Of a DNA stretch of 64,000 nt, positions 32,961-42,746 are shown in pieces. The notes below the pieces were generated by a model, which saw only the letters and a program-made list of their open reading frames with translations, was not told where the DNA came from and searched no databases. Position 1 is the first letter of the stretch, and each line of letters begins with the position of its first letter. The stretch covers positions 62,001-126,000 of the forward strand of contig CAYGOF010000013.1 of NCBI GenBank assembly GCA_964351395.1, written 5' to 3'. The position numbers were made by a program, and so were the translations under genes. The stretch comes from Imperialibacter sp964351395 (lineage in GTDB: Bacteria > Bacteroidota > Bacteroidia > Cytophagales > Cyclobacteriaceae).

Positions 32961-33446
32961 ATGCTGAAAGCCAGAAAAAATACTTTCCAATCACGGATCA
33001 AGAAACTTGCAGCGACCTTTGTTACGGGTGGAACAGATCCAGTGAAAGCTTCGCTATCCATTGCTTTTGGCTTTTTTTGGGGCGTATTTCCGGTGGTTGG
33101 GACCTCTACTGTTCTTTGCGCCATTACTACGCTTGCCCTCAAATTAAACCTGGCAATCATTCAGGCTATCAACTATCTGGTGTATCCTATTCAAATTGCC
33201 TTACTTATCCCCTACTTGTACATTGGTTCGTTTATCACAAAAGCTGAAGTCACTACAGACATACTAGAAAAAATCAAAGCATTTACTTTTACACTTTCGG
33301 GGATAAAAGGGTTGTCAGGAGAACTTTTAATGATTTTATTGAATATGCTTGTTGGGTGGCTAGCGGTAATTCCGCTCAGCTCGTTGTTAATTTTTAACGT
33401 TTCAAGGTTTATATTATCGAGGTACCCTCACAAAGGCACGACTTGA
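32961..33446 (+). CDS. DUF2062 membrane protein
   Basis: A 161-residue membrane protein of the DUF2062 family, recognised by DPVKASLSIAFGFFWGVFPVVGTSTVLC near the N-terminus, where the small-residue-rich segment is the family hallmark. Hydrophobic segments lie at about 30-60, 60-90 and 120-145. Family members are often fused to or adjacent to glycosyltransferases of lipid-linked sugar transfer, but no such gene is here. Function is unknown. The SulP gene starts 110 bp downstream with its own likely promoter. Confidence 0.82.
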   Translation: MLKARKNTFQSRIKKLAATFVTGGTDPVKASLSIAFGFFWGVFPVVGTSTVLCAITTLALKLNLAIIQAINYLVYPIQIALLIPYLYIGSFITKAEVTTDILEKIKAFTFTLSGIKGLSGELLMILLNMLVGWLAVIPLSSLLIFNVSRFILSRYPHKGTT

Positions 33447-33555
33447 TGTTGAAGATCTTGAATATCTAAGGCAAGCTACTTTTAAAGGATTGCTACTTAT
33501 TCTTTATATTTAACGTATTGTAAGTGCATCTTTGTGATACATCAAACAGCAATAA

Positions 33556-35127
33556 ATGTCCAACACAAGTTCGGAAAACTCATTTTCCAATTTATTCAAG
33601 CATTTCAAATATGATGGCCCTTCAGGCCTTGTAGTTTTTCTGGTTGCTTTACCACTTTGTCTTGGTATTGCGCTTGCTTCAGGCGCGCCTTTATTTTCTG
33701 GCATCATATCAGGGATTGTTGGAGGGCTTGTGGTTGCCATTTTTAGTGGATCTCAATTGGCAGTAAGCGGACCGGCAGCGGGCCTCACAATCATCGTACT
33801 AAATGCCATTGACGACCTTGGCTCCTACGAAGCATTTCTCTTGGCGGTGGTTCTTGCAGGCATTATTCAAGTAGCTCTGGGATTTTTGAAAGCTGGTGTA
33901 ATTGGCAACTTTTTTCCATCTGCTGTCATCAAAGGTATGTTGGCAGCCATCGGTCTGATCCTAATTTTGAAACAAATTCCCCATGCATTTGGCTATGACT
34001 CCGATCCTGAAGGAGATATTGAGTTCTTTCAACCCGATGGTCAAAACACATTTACAGAAATTATCGCTGCTTTTGAGAACCTTAGTCTGGGTGCTATTCT
34101 GATTTGTTCGGTTTCACTGGGGATTATTCTCTTATGGGAAAGACCAGCGCTAAAACGCAAGGTATTCTTCACCACGATTCCTGCTCCCTTGATGGTTGTT
34201 TTTACGGGCATCGGGTTAAACGAACTATTTAAAAATTTTGCGCCAGAATTTGTGTTGGAGCAAACACATTTAGTTTCGTTGCCCCTTATCAATAATTTGG
34301 GTGAATTTGTCAACGAACTCACATTCCCTGATTTTTCACAACTTGCCAATTCTGAGGTTTATCTTGTAGCAGTAACACTGGCAATTATTGCCAGCCTGGA
34401 AACATTGTTGAGTTTGGAAGCCACTGATAAGCTTGATCCGTATAAACGAGTCTCTCCGCAAAACCGTGAATTAAAGGCACAGGGCATCGGCAACATTGTT
34501 TCTGGATTGATCGGCGGTTTGCCTTTGACAGCTGTGATTGTAAGGAGTTCAGCTAACATCGATTCGGGTGCGCACACAAAAATGTCGGCGATCATCCATG
34601 GCGCCTTATTGCTGTTTACAGTAGTGATCATGCAGAAAATTATCAACATGATTCCACTGGCAGCACTGGCAGCCATATTGATTATGGTAGGTTATAAACT
34701 CGCTAAACCGAGTCTTTTTCTGAACATGTTCCATAAAGGCAAAGGGCAGTTTCTACCATTCGTAATTACTATTTTGGCAATACTCCTATCAGACTTATTA
34801 ATTGGCATTTCTATTGGAATGGCAGTTGGACTTTTCTTTGTGATTAAGAGTAACTTCAATGAAGCAATACAGTTAACAAAGGACCACTCAAATTATTTAT
34901 TGAAGCTCAATAAAGATGTTACCTTTCTTAACAAATCCGGCTTAAGGACTACTTTGCAAGAAATTCCAAAAGGATCCTACGTAATTATAGATGGAACAAA
35001 GTCAATATTTATTGATAACGATATTTCAGAAGTAATTGAAGATTTTATTGAGACTGCACCAAACCGAGGTATTTCGGTAGAATTGAAGAAATCATCTTCT
35101 AGCTACAATCACCTATTCAAAAAATAG
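33556..35127 (+). CDS. SulP family inorganic anion transporter (probable bicarbonate uptake)
   Basis: A 523-residue membrane transporter with about 11 or 12 helices and a C-terminal STAS-like domain (about 430-520). Family markers are GPSGLVVFLVALPLCLGIALASGAP and, later, IGNIVSGLIGGLPLTAVIVRSSANI (the conserved loop before TM9). It lies 5 bp before a beta-carbonic anhydrase gene, an arrangement strongly associated with bicarbonate import coupled to CO2 hydration, as in BicA-like systems. Sulfate remains possible, but the partner gene favours bicarbonate. The STAS part is shorter than in sulfate carriers. Confidence 0.88.
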   Translation: MSNTSSENSFSNLFKHFKYDGPSGLVVFLVALPLCLGIALASGAPLFSGIISGIVGGLVVAIFSGSQLAVSGPAAGLTIIVLNAIDDLGSYEAFLLAVVLAGIIQVALGFLKAGVIGNFFPSAVIKGMLAAIGLILILKQIPHAFGYDSDPEGDIEFFQPDGQNTFTEIIAAFENLSLGAILICSVSLGIILLWERPALKRKVFFTTIPAPLMVVFTGIGLNELFKNFAPEFVLEQTHLVSLPLINNLGEFVNELTFPDFSQLANSEVYLVAVTLAIIASLETLLSLEATDKLDPYKRVSPQNRELKAQGIGNIVSGLIGGLPLTAVIVRSSANIDSGAHTKMSAIIHGALLLFTVVIMQKIINMIPLAALAAILIMVGYKLAKPSLFLNMFHKGKGQFLPFVITILAILLSDLLIGISIGMAVGLFFVIKSNFNEAIQLTKDHSNYLLKLNKDVTFLNKSGLRTTLQEIPKGSYVIIDGTKSIFIDNDISEVIEDFIETAPNRGISVELKKSSSSYNHLFKK

Positions 35128-35132
35128 AATTC

Positions 35133-35774
35133 ATGAAGCCATACGAAAAACTACTACTTGAAAATAAGGCCTGGGCTCAAGAACGGCTCCATTCTGACCC
35201 CAATTACTTTAACCACCTGGCTGAAATTCAAACACCTGAATTTTTATGGATTGGTTGCGCAGACTCCAGGGTGCCTGCCAATGAGATTACGAATACAGAA
35301 CCTGGCGAGATGTTTGTACATAGAAACATCGCAAACATGGTGGTGCATACTGATCTAAATATGCTGAGTGTGCTACAGTATGCTGTAGAGTATTTAAAAG
35401 TGGAACATATTATAGTTACAGGTCACTATGGCTGCGGAGGAGTAAAGGCAGCCATGACAAATCAGAGTCTTGGCTTAATTAACAAGTGGTTGAGAAATAT
35501 AAAAGAGGTTTACAGAATTCACCAAGATGAAATAGATTTATTGGCGACTGAAGATGCTAAAGCCGATCGCCTTGTAGAGCTCAATGTGATCGAGCAAGTC
35601 AATAATCTTGCCAAGACATCAATTATACAACATGCCTGGAAAAAAGACAGGCGGCCAATGTTGCATGGTTGGGTTTATGGTTTAAAGGATGGAATTTTAA
35701 AAGAGGTGTTTAGCATGGACGCCAATACCCAACTCGACCCAATTTTCATGTTTGACTTTGACGATTTAAAGTAA
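35133..35774 (+). CDS. can: Beta-class carbonic anhydrase
   Basis: A 213-residue zinc enzyme interconverting CO2 and bicarbonate. The zinc ligands are Cys42 in CADSR, His98 and Cys101 in GHYGCGG, with Asp44 and Arg46 as the conserved dyad and HRNIANMV as the family signature. Length is typical of the Can type. Linked by 5 bp to the SulP transporter, it should process imported or diffusing inorganic carbon for carboxylation reactions. No signal peptide, so cytoplasmic. Confidence 0.95.
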   Translation: MKPYEKLLLENKAWAQERLHSDPNYFNHLAEIQTPEFLWIGCADSRVPANEITNTEPGEMFVHRNIANMVVHTDLNMLSVLQYAVEYLKVEHIIVTGHYGCGGVKAAMTNQSLGLINKWLRNIKEVYRIHQDEIDLLATEDAKADRLVELNVIEQVNNLAKTSIIQHAWKKDRRPMLHGWVYGLKDGILKEVFSMDANTQLDPIFMFDFDDLK

Positions 35775-35969
35775 GTGAGGAAAACAATTTGTCTTAAGAG
35801 AGCTGGCACTTTGATGCTGGCTTTTTTTCTTGCAGCTTCATTTAGCGGGTGTGCTCTTAGTTCGTCGACTACAAAAACAGTCAAGCCCAAATCTCATTAC
35901 AGGTACTACAATCCGAAAAAAGACAAGCACAAAAGCAGAGTTAGAAAGGTGCGACTGAAGTCTAATTGA
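35775..35969 (+). CDS. Small basic lipoprotein
   Basis: A 64-residue product starting at a GTG directly at the carbonic anhydrase stop, with a lipobox (AASFSGC, Cys26) and a very basic Lys/Arg/Tyr-rich mature part (KPKSHYRYYNPKKDKHKSRV). An internal ATG at 35814 would keep the lipobox but lose the basic n-region, so GTG is preferred. The mature peptide could bind an anionic surface such as nucleic acid or LPS. It is probably co-transcribed with the two preceding genes. Confidence 0.6.
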   Translation: MRKTICLKRAGTLMLAFFLAASFSGCALSSSTTKTVKPKSHYRYYNPKKDKHKSRVRKVRLKSN

Positions 35970-36126
35970 GCATCCTCCTATACTTTTTGGGCATCAAAAC
36001 ACAAAATTACCTAACTGACAGGCACCACTAATTAACTAGTAACAAGGCCTCAGAGAACCCTTCAGCAAATTCATTATTTTATTGTATAATTCTTTTTTTA
36101 CTTTGGAAAGTAAAATCACCGTATCC

Positions 36127-37833
36127 ATGAAAAGACTTACCTACCCCCTATTGTTCGCTATTTTATTACTTAGTTGTTCCCAACCTACATCTGAATCTAA
36201 GCAAACTACTCGGCGAGGGTTTATCGCTGAGAACGGGATGGTTGTTTCTGCACATCCTCTCGCATCGCAAGTAGGTGCTGATATATTGAAAAAAGGCGGG
36301 AATGCTGTTGACGCTGCCATAGCTGTGCAGTTCGCTCTTGCTGTGGTCTATCCTGGAGCCGGCAATATTGGAGGTGGTGGTTTTATGGTGATCAGGCAGG
36401 AAGATGGAAGCATTGATGGTCTTGACTATCGGGAAGAAGCGCCTGCTGCTGCTTCAAGAAATATGTACCTGGATGAAAAAGGTGAAGTAATCGAAAACCT
36501 TAGCTGGCTTGGTCATTTGGCTGCAGGCGTGCCAGGATCAGTAGACGGAATGGTAAAAGCACATGAAAAGTACGGAAGCCTTGCATGGGAAGAATTGGTA
36601 CAACCCTCTGTCGATCTGGCGGCCAATGGCTTTGCCCTTACCGAAAAAGAAGCAGATGGCCTTAACAGAGGTAAAGAGAATTTCTTAACATATAATACCG
36701 TCAGCCCGGACTTCATCCTTCATGATAGTCTTTGGGCGGCAGGCGATATGATCTACCTAAAAGACCTTGCCAAGACATTGACTCTTATTCGTGACGAAAA
36801 GGAAGCAGGCTTTTACGAAGGTGAAACAGCCGACCTGATCGTGGCTGAAATGGAGCGAGGCAATGGCATCATCACGCTTGAAGACCTGAAAAATTACGAA
36901 GCTATTTGGAGAACACCAGTTGCCGGCAGCTATAAAGGCCATAAAATCATTTCAATGGCCCCTCCTTCCAGCGGTGGCATTGCACTCATGCAATTACTAG
37001 CTTCAGTTGAACCCTATCCGATCAACGAATGGGGATGGAACTCCGCTAAAACGATTCACCTGATTGCGGAAGCAGAGAGACGGGTATATGCTGATCGCGC
37101 AAAATTCCTTGGGGATCCTGACTACTTTGACGTGCCAATGGCTGGTCTAATTGATCCGGCGTACAATAAAAAACGTATGTCATCATTCAACCCAGACAAG
37201 GCGTCGCTTTCCTCTGAAGTGACCGAGGGCAATCCAGTAGCCCTTGCCGAGTCGGATCAGACGACGCATTTCTCAGTCGTTGACTCAAAAGGCAATGCAG
37301 TATCAGTAACTACCACATTGAATGGCGGCTTTGGCAGCAAAGTGTTTGTGGCGGGCGCAGGATTTCTACTTAACAACGAAATGGATGATTTCAGTGTCAA
37401 GCCAGGTTATGCCAATGCCTATGGACTGGTAGGTGGCGAAGCCAATGCCATTGAGCCTGGCAAAAGGATGCTAAGCTCAATGACGCCGTCAATAGTTGAA
37501 AAAGACGGTCAACTTTTAATGGTTGTTGGAACACCTGGTGGATCAACAATTATCACCTCTGTATTTCAAACAATCATCAATGTGCTTGATTTCGGGATGG
37601 GTATGCAAGAAGCTGTATCTGCCCGAAGATTCCACCATCAATGGTTGCCTGATATGATATTCGTAGAAACGGACGCTGTTTCAGCAGAAGTAAAAACATC
37701 GCTTGAATCCATCGGCCATAAGTTGAATGATAGAGGAAACATTGGAAGAGTAGATGCAATTTTAGCGTTGCCTGATGGCACGTTAGAAGGTGGCGCTGAT
37801 CCACGTGGGGATGATTCGGCGGCTGGATACTAA
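36127..37833 (+). CDS. ggt: Gamma-glutamyltransferase lipoprotein
   Basis: A 568-residue lipoprotein (lipobox LLLSCS) that hydrolyses or transfers the gamma-glutamyl group of glutathione and related peptides. The autoprocessing Thr is Thr379 in QTTHFSVVD, which becomes the N-terminus of the small subunit. Large-subunit markers HPLASQVGADILKKGGNAVDAA and GAGNIGGGGFMV and the small-subunit PGGSTIITSVFQ are intact. The ATG at 36127 is preferred to a TTG at 36082. Its stop is one base from the start of the P1 peptidase gene, so the two act in one operon for peptide catabolism. Confidence 0.94.
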   Translation: MKRLTYPLLFAILLLSCSQPTSESKQTTRRGFIAENGMVVSAHPLASQVGADILKKGGNAVDAAIAVQFALAVVYPGAGNIGGGGFMVIRQEDGSIDGLDYREEAPAAASRNMYLDEKGEVIENLSWLGHLAAGVPGSVDGMVKAHEKYGSLAWEELVQPSVDLAANGFALTEKEADGLNRGKENFLTYNTVSPDFILHDSLWAAGDMIYLKDLAKTLTLIRDEKEAGFYEGETADLIVAEMERGNGIITLEDLKNYEAIWRTPVAGSYKGHKIISMAPPSSGGIALMQLLASVEPYPINEWGWNSAKTIHLIAEAERRVYADRAKFLGDPDYFDVPMAGLIDPAYNKKRMSSFNPDKASLSSEVTEGNPVALAESDQTTHFSVVDSKGNAVSVTTTLNGGFGSKVFVAGAGFLLNNEMDDFSVKPGYANAYGLVGGEANAIEPGKRMLSSMTPSIVEKDGQLLMVVGTPGGSTIITSVFQTIINVLDFGMGMQEAVSARRFHHQWLPDMIFVETDAVSAEVKTSLESIGHKLNDRGNIGRVDAILALPDGTLEGGADPRGDDSAAGY

Positions 37834-37834
37834 T

Positions 37835-38983
37835 ATGAAGCAGTTCCGCAGGAATAACAGCTTTCTGTTGGGTTTTGGTATGTGTTTGGCCGCATCGGTT
37901 GTTGTAGCCAGACAAAGACCAGCAGACCTTGGAGTCACTATCGGAGTGTTGCCGCACGGTCAATTCAATGCTATTACCGATGTAACGGGCGTAACTGTTG
38001 GGCATTTTACCTTGGTTGCCGGAGACAATATAAGAACTGGTGTAACGGCCATCCTTCCTCATCAGGGGAATGTCTTTCAATCGAAAGTGCCGGCTGCTAT
38101 CTATTTGGGGAATGCCTTTGGAAAACTTGCAGGGTATACACAAGTAAAGGAACTAGGTAACATAGAAACACCCATCCTGCTAACCAATACTTTAGCCGTT
38201 GGTGATGCTTCCAAAGCATTGGTGCAATACGCATTGGCGATGACTGGTAACGAGGAAGTGAGGTCAGTGAACCCAATCGTTGGAGAAACAAACGATAGCT
38301 TTCTGAATGACATCCGAAGTTTTCCACTTCAACCATCTCATTTTGTCGACGCCATCTCAGCTGCTAAATCAGGGGCAGTTGAAGAAGGCAATGTCGGTGC
38401 AGGAACAGGTACTGTTTGTTTCGGCTATAAAGGGGGTATTGGCACTTCAAGTCGAAAGCTACCGGAAACACTAGGCGGCTATATGGTGGGAGTATTGGTT
38501 CAAACCAATTTTGGAGGTAACCTGACCATCGACGGAGAGGCAGTAGGTGAAGAATTGGGTAGGTTCCCTTTCAAAAAGGAGATACTCGAGTCTGCTGATG
38601 GATCATGTATGATTGTAGTGGCCACTGACGCACCGCTTGACGCCAGAAACCTGGAAAGGCTAGCAAAAAGAGCCATTTTAGGTCTGGGCCGAACTGGTGG
38701 AATTGCTTCGAATGGTAGTGGCGACTATGTGATTGCATTTTCTACTGCCGAACAACTTAGGGTTCCTTATGAATCGGCATCACCTACCCTCTCCCAAAGT
38801 ATCCTATCAAATGATCACATGAGTCCGCTATTCATGGCTGTTATTGAGGCGACAGAAGAAGCCATTATCAATTCACTTTGGGCCGCCGAAACGATGAGTG
38901 GCGACCAGCAACATACTATTGAAGCTTTGCCGAAAGAAGAAGTGTTAAAATTGTTGAAGAAAGCAGGTAAACTTAAAAAATAG
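37835..38983 (+). CDS. P1/DmpA family autoproteolytic aminopeptidase
   Basis: A 382-residue N-terminal nucleophile hydrolase of the DmpA type (D-aminopeptidase/beta-peptidyl aminopeptidase). The precursor is cut at Gly-Ser in ADGSCMIVVATDAPL, making Ser257 the nucleophile at the start of the small subunit. TVTGVTVGHFTLV-like N-terminal elements and the GNVGAGTGTVCFGYKGGIGTSSR loop are conserved. The N-terminus has a signal-like hydrophobic stretch (LLGFGMCLAASVVVAR), so it is probably exported. It overlaps functionally with the gamma-glutamyltransferase one base upstream. Confidence 0.9.
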   Translation: MKQFRRNNSFLLGFGMCLAASVVVARQRPADLGVTIGVLPHGQFNAITDVTGVTVGHFTLVAGDNIRTGVTAILPHQGNVFQSKVPAAIYLGNAFGKLAGYTQVKELGNIETPILLTNTLAVGDASKALVQYALAMTGNEEVRSVNPIVGETNDSFLNDIRSFPLQPSHFVDAISAAKSGAVEEGNVGAGTGTVCFGYKGGIGTSSRKLPETLGGYMVGVLVQTNFGGNLTIDGEAVGEELGRFPFKKEILESADGSCMIVVATDAPLDARNLERLAKRAILGLGRTGGIASNGSGDYVIAFSTAEQLRVPYESASPTLSQSILSNDHMSPLFMAVIEATEEAIINSLWAAETMSGDQQHTIEALPKEEVLKLLKKAGKLKK

Positions 38984-39063
38984 TAAACGTCTGACAGACG
39001 ATACTTAAAGCAATTGCTTCAACTAAAAATCCCTGCTTCAATTAACCTAGCTGGTCACTCTCT

Positions 39064-41262
39064 TTAAAATTTGCCTCCTAATGTCAGATAGAAAGTCCTG
39101 CCGTTGGCTGGCAAAATGCCTGGGCCGGGATACATTTGAATTCTCCTGCTGAAATACCTGGTGTCGGCTAGATTGTTCACGCCGCCTGAGAGATGATACT
39201 TATCAAGGAAACCCAAATTAAAAGCCCAATCGATAACTGTATAAGAAGGTATTACGCCCACAATGCCTGACTCAGAAAATACTGTATTGTTGGCGTCGTT
39301 GAATTGCTCGCTGACATAGCTCACTTGTAAGGTAGATGAAAGGCGTTTATGCTTAAATTCAAGCCCTGCTCTCTCTATCCAGTCGGGCACATTCTCGACA
39401 TGGTTACCGTTAAGGGAAACTTCCTGGTTGCCGTTAGCTACCGACACATCCAGGTACCTGGCGTTGGTGTAGGCCAGTGAACTAAATACCCGCAAATCGG
39501 TATTTGAATCCTCTTGCCTGGTATTTCCCAACAGGGATAAATTCAGGTACATTTCCAGGCCTTTTACCTCAGAATTCCCAACATTTGTGGTAAATAGGTA
39601 TGACGTGTCGCCACTTCCCTGCATGGTTACTTTACCAATTCTGTCTCCATAGAAAAGGTAATACCCATTCACATCAAAATTAAGCAGGTTGCCTATGCTG
39701 CCCCTGTACCCAGCATCGATATCATACCCACGACTGTCTTTTAAATTAGGATCAACAATACCTAGTTGGTCGGCTGGCGTAATGTTGGCATACAGGTAAG
39801 GTCGGTATGCCTGGGAGATGTTTCCATACAGCTGTGTATCATCTGTCAACTGATATTGTAAGCCAGTACCAAAAAGCAGAAAGTTGCGCTTACCGGCGAA
39901 AGATACCGGAAAAGTGGCATTGTTGATGACCCCGGTCAAATCAGACTTGATGACTTCGTACCGGAAACCAGGTGTTACCGAAAACCTTCTATTCAGGTAG
40001 AAAATATTCTCTGCAAAAGCGGCATAGTTGATGGTCAAAAACTTCAAATCGGTCCCATAGGGTGTAACCAGGCTGAAATCGAAGTCAGCGCCCGTTGTAC
40101 CGCCACCCTTCTGCCTCCTCCTGGTCTTGCCATCGAAGTACCTGATGCCGCCCGAAAGTATGCTCCTCACTTTTCCAAGGCTGTACTCGTGAAGAAGCCT
40201 TGCTTCTGTTGTAAAGCTACTGTAAAAGTCTCTGTCGATTTGACGTGGATTGTATGAACCAATGTCTGTATTGAACGTATCTTTTACTGTGGCAGGATTG
40301 ATAAACTGAATACTGCTTCTCTCTCCCCAAATGCCATTGGCGGTTAATTCCAATGATGTAGTTGGGGAAAGCTGGTAATTGAAGGTAACTGCAGGAACAT
40401 TAATGATAGGACTAAAATAATTTCTGGCCCTGTCAGATTGCCTCGCATTCTCCTCGAATTGTTCGTCTGTCAGTCCTCCTGCTATCTGCTGGCGATAGTC
40501 CATCCTGGAAAATTGCAAAGCCACGCTGCCCTTGTTCGAAAACCGGTACTTGACGTTGGCATACCACGCATTGAAGTTGAAAGCAGAATTAGGGCGCCAA
40601 CCGTCGCCATGCCGATTATTGTAGTAGGCATAATAACTTACTTTCCCTTTTGTGCCCCCTATCGCATTGTATGAATTGAAAAGATTGTTAGCACCTAGCG
40701 TCTGCTCACTTTCCAGCGAAAAAACCTTGGTGGAGTCACCTTCTTTCATCACATAGTTCATCATACCACCATACTGACTTCCAAACTGTAGGGCTGCTGA
40801 GCCTCTCAGCAGTTGAACCTGCTTAACCCCTTGCATTGGCACTTGATAATGGTTCTCCGGATAGCCAAATATGTCGGAATTGGTGTTGTAGCCATTTTGC
40901 CGCATGTTCATTTCGATGGAACGATGGGCATCGGTCCCTCTTGTGCCAATATTCATTTGGGTGCCGGCGCCATCCATATCCCAAAGATTGACGCCAGGCA
41001 TTTTCGCGTAGACCATCCTACCAACATTTTGAACAAGATTGGCATCACCATTTTCCAAATCTACCACTTCCGTTTTCTTGCCAGCGAAGATGTTGACACC
41101 GACTATGTCGGGTATCGCCTGCTTCTTGTCGTGAAAACCCTTTACCGTCACTGGGTCAAGGACTTTTGTAGACATGCTATCTAATTCATCGAGGTTCTGT
41201 GCATGCGTAGCATTACTAATAATGGCCGCAATTAGCAGAAGAACCAAAGCTCCATACCGCAT
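39064..41262 (-). CDS. TonB-dependent receptor, FecA-like
   Basis: A 732-residue outer-membrane transporter with signal peptide (ending ATHAQN), plug domain (about 45-180; MNIGTRGTDAHRSIEMNMRQ, SDIFGYPENHYQVP, LRGSAALQFGSQYGGMMNYV) and a 22-strand barrel ending YLTLGGKF. The plug and length resemble FecA-type ferric-dicitrate receptors, but there is no STN domain and no adjacent sigma/FecR pair, so signalling is not expected. Substrate is probably a chelated metal. It lies downstream of two envelope genes on the same strand and is preceded by an inverted repeat. Confidence 0.88.
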   Translation of the reverse strand: MRYGALVLLLIAAIISNATHAQNLDELDSMSTKVLDPVTVKGFHDKKQAIPDIVGVNIFAGKKTEVVDLENGDANLVQNVGRMVYAKMPGVNLWDMDGAGTQMNIGTRGTDAHRSIEMNMRQNGYNTNSDIFGYPENHYQVPMQGVKQVQLLRGSAALQFGSQYGGMMNYVMKEGDSTKVFSLESEQTLGANNLFNSYNAIGGTKGKVSYYAYYNNRHGDGWRPNSAFNFNAWYANVKYRFSNKGSVALQFSRMDYRQQIAGGLTDEQFEENARQSDRARNYFSPIINVPAVTFNYQLSPTTSLELTANGIWGERSSIQFINPATVKDTFNTDIGSYNPRQIDRDFYSSFTTEARLLHEYSLGKVRSILSGGIRYFDGKTRRRQKGGGTTGADFDFSLVTPYGTDLKFLTINYAAFAENIFYLNRRFSVTPGFRYEVIKSDLTGVINNATFPVSFAGKRNFLLFGTGLQYQLTDDTQLYGNISQAYRPYLYANITPADQLGIVDPNLKDSRGYDIDAGYRGSIGNLLNFDVNGYYLFYGDRIGKVTMQGSGDTSYLFTTNVGNSEVKGLEMYLNLSLLGNTRQEDSNTDLRVFSSLAYTNARYLDVSVANGNQEVSLNGNHVENVPDWIERAGLEFKHKRLSSTLQVSYVSEQFNDANNTVFSESGIVGVIPSYTVIDWAFNLGFLDKYHLSGGVNNLADTRYFSRRIQMYPGPGILPANGRTFYLTLGGKF

Positions 41263-41291
41263 AAAATGTTAAACTTTAATAATAAAACAAA

Positions 41292-41358
41292 TGGCCACTA
41301 CCCTGCAGAAAACTATCCATCAACATGGCAATCAATCTGCACATCCGAATAGTGGCCA
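41292..41358. repeat. Nine-base inverted repeat upstream of the FecA-like receptor
   Basis: TGGCCACTA (41292-41300) and TAGTGGCCA (41350-41358) are perfect inverted arms separated by 49 bp, placed between the stop of the outer-membrane channel gene and the start of the receptor. It could be a stem of a leader or a bipartite operator. No known riboswitch core was recognised. Confidence 0.4.
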
Positions 41359-41366
41359 ATTAAAAA

Positions 41367-42500
41367 CTAGTTTTGAGACGCTGAGAAATCCTTCACGTCC
41401 AATGTATGTTTCATCATTCCAAACCTATAGCTAAACCCAAAATTGATCAGATAATCAGCAAACGCAGCATCGCCATTAGTGAACTGGCCCGTTTCAGCTG
41501 TTCGTTGTTTATCGGAGAAGCTCTGCACTCGGGCCCTGTCAATAGCGATAGGCACCGTAAAGCTAAATGCCATATTTCTAAAGCCGTAGTTAATACCTGG
41601 TTCGATGGATACTATGTATCCCGGTCGCCTAAATCCATCATCTCCTCCTATCAGGTCACTTGACGGTACGCCCTCAAGTCTGGCGCCCGCATATAAGCCT
41701 AAACCCTGCACTGGAGTGATATACAAGGCGCCCAATCGAACCGCATACTGATCAGACACTGAATAATCACGGCTGCTTCCTCTCGCTTCGAGCGCATATT
41801 TCTCACGAGGATTGATCATGTAGTATAGCAGAGCAGTCATCACAAGGTTGTCTGACAAATTATGATAGGCTTGAGATTCGAAGGTAATACCGACTCCGCC
41901 ATCCCCGGGCTGTATCGACTGGTCGACCCCCGAAACGATGGTTTGGTCCTTGTTGGGGCCGCTGTTATAGAACTTGCTCGTGGCTCTGTAATTACCTGAA
42001 GGAAGTTTCATGCCCAGGCCAAGTGAAACATTTGACCCAGTATGAGCCGCCGGATCGAGTAACCAATAACTGGCGCTCAATCTGATATCAGCTAATCCAC
42101 CTGCGTAGGTCGAATGCCTGTCGCCAAGTCCGTTGGGTGGATTGCCGCCGTGTTCGTACATGGACGAACGCTTGTGGCTAACGAAAGGCAAAACAGCGTT
42201 CAGTGAAAGCCTATCGGTGAGGCCATAGGCAACCAAAAAGTCGACGAAATAGGAGTCATTTATTACTTCAGTACCATTTTTAACTCGGTCAACTTCTTCG
42301 TGATTACCACGAAAATGTTTGTAGGAATGGAAATACCTGAAGTTTGAACCAGCATTCCATTGCCCTTTGCCGAGAACAGCTCCTCCGCCCACATTCACTC
42401 CGCAACCAGAACGAACAGCAATACAACCTTGTGAAAAAGCCTGACTAAAACCTATGAAAAGGCATATCAATCCAATGTATATAGTAGATGTATATTTCAT
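41367..42500 (-). CDS. Outer-membrane channel-like protein with Cys-rich N-terminus
   Basis: A 377-residue exported beta-barrel protein, similar in my recollection to unnamed Bacteroidota 'transporter' proteins near TonB metal receptors. The mature N-terminus begins GCIAVRSGCGVNVGGG, with two cysteines, followed by strands such as NAGSNFRYFHSYKHF and the conserved LSLGLGMKLPSGNY and SIQPGDGGVGI. The C-terminus FGFSYRFGMMKHTLD has the aromatic strand near, but not at, the end. The ATG at 42500 gives a clean signal peptide. It lies between a small unknown gene and the FecA-like receptor, so a role in metal handling is plausible. Confidence 0.72.
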   Translation of the reverse strand: MKYTSTIYIGLICLFIGFSQAFSQGCIAVRSGCGVNVGGGAVLGKGQWNAGSNFRYFHSYKHFRGNHEEVDRVKNGTEVINDSYFVDFLVAYGLTDRLSLNAVLPFVSHKRSSMYEHGGNPPNGLGDRHSTYAGGLADIRLSASYWLLDPAAHTGSNVSLGLGMKLPSGNYRATSKFYNSGPNKDQTIVSGVDQSIQPGDGGVGITFESQAYHNLSDNLVMTALLYYMINPREKYALEARGSSRDYSVSDQYAVRLGALYITPVQGLGLYAGARLEGVPSSDLIGGDDGFRRPGYIVSIEPGINYGFRNMAFSFTVPIAIDRARVQSFSDKQRTAETGQFTNGDAAFADYLINFGFSYRFGMMKHTLDVKDFSASQN

Positions 42501-42746
42501 TTTGAGATGATTATGATTGAAAAAAAATAGAAATGAATAGACCAATACTGACTTTCATCAATTGAATCCAGCTCTTACCGTCCGCTACTTATCAAGCAGT
42601 AGATGAAACCTGCCAGCAACTTACTGAAGCACACCAAACAACTAAATACAACTTCGTTTGTAGGATGCCAGCATAAGCTCACCTGCTACCAAAAAAGAGT
42701 GGTAAAAGAAAGACGAGAAACAATTCAGAATTGGCCTATTCGAACT

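Noticed and set aside
37577..38143. 188-codon open frame on the minus strand
   Set aside because: Antisense shadow over the end of gamma-glutamyltransferase and the start of the DmpA-type peptidase, both well supported.
41292..41358. Inverted repeat before the receptor as a cobalamin riboswitch
   Set aside because: No B12-box-like sequence or further conserved stems were seen, so only the inverted repeat is reported.
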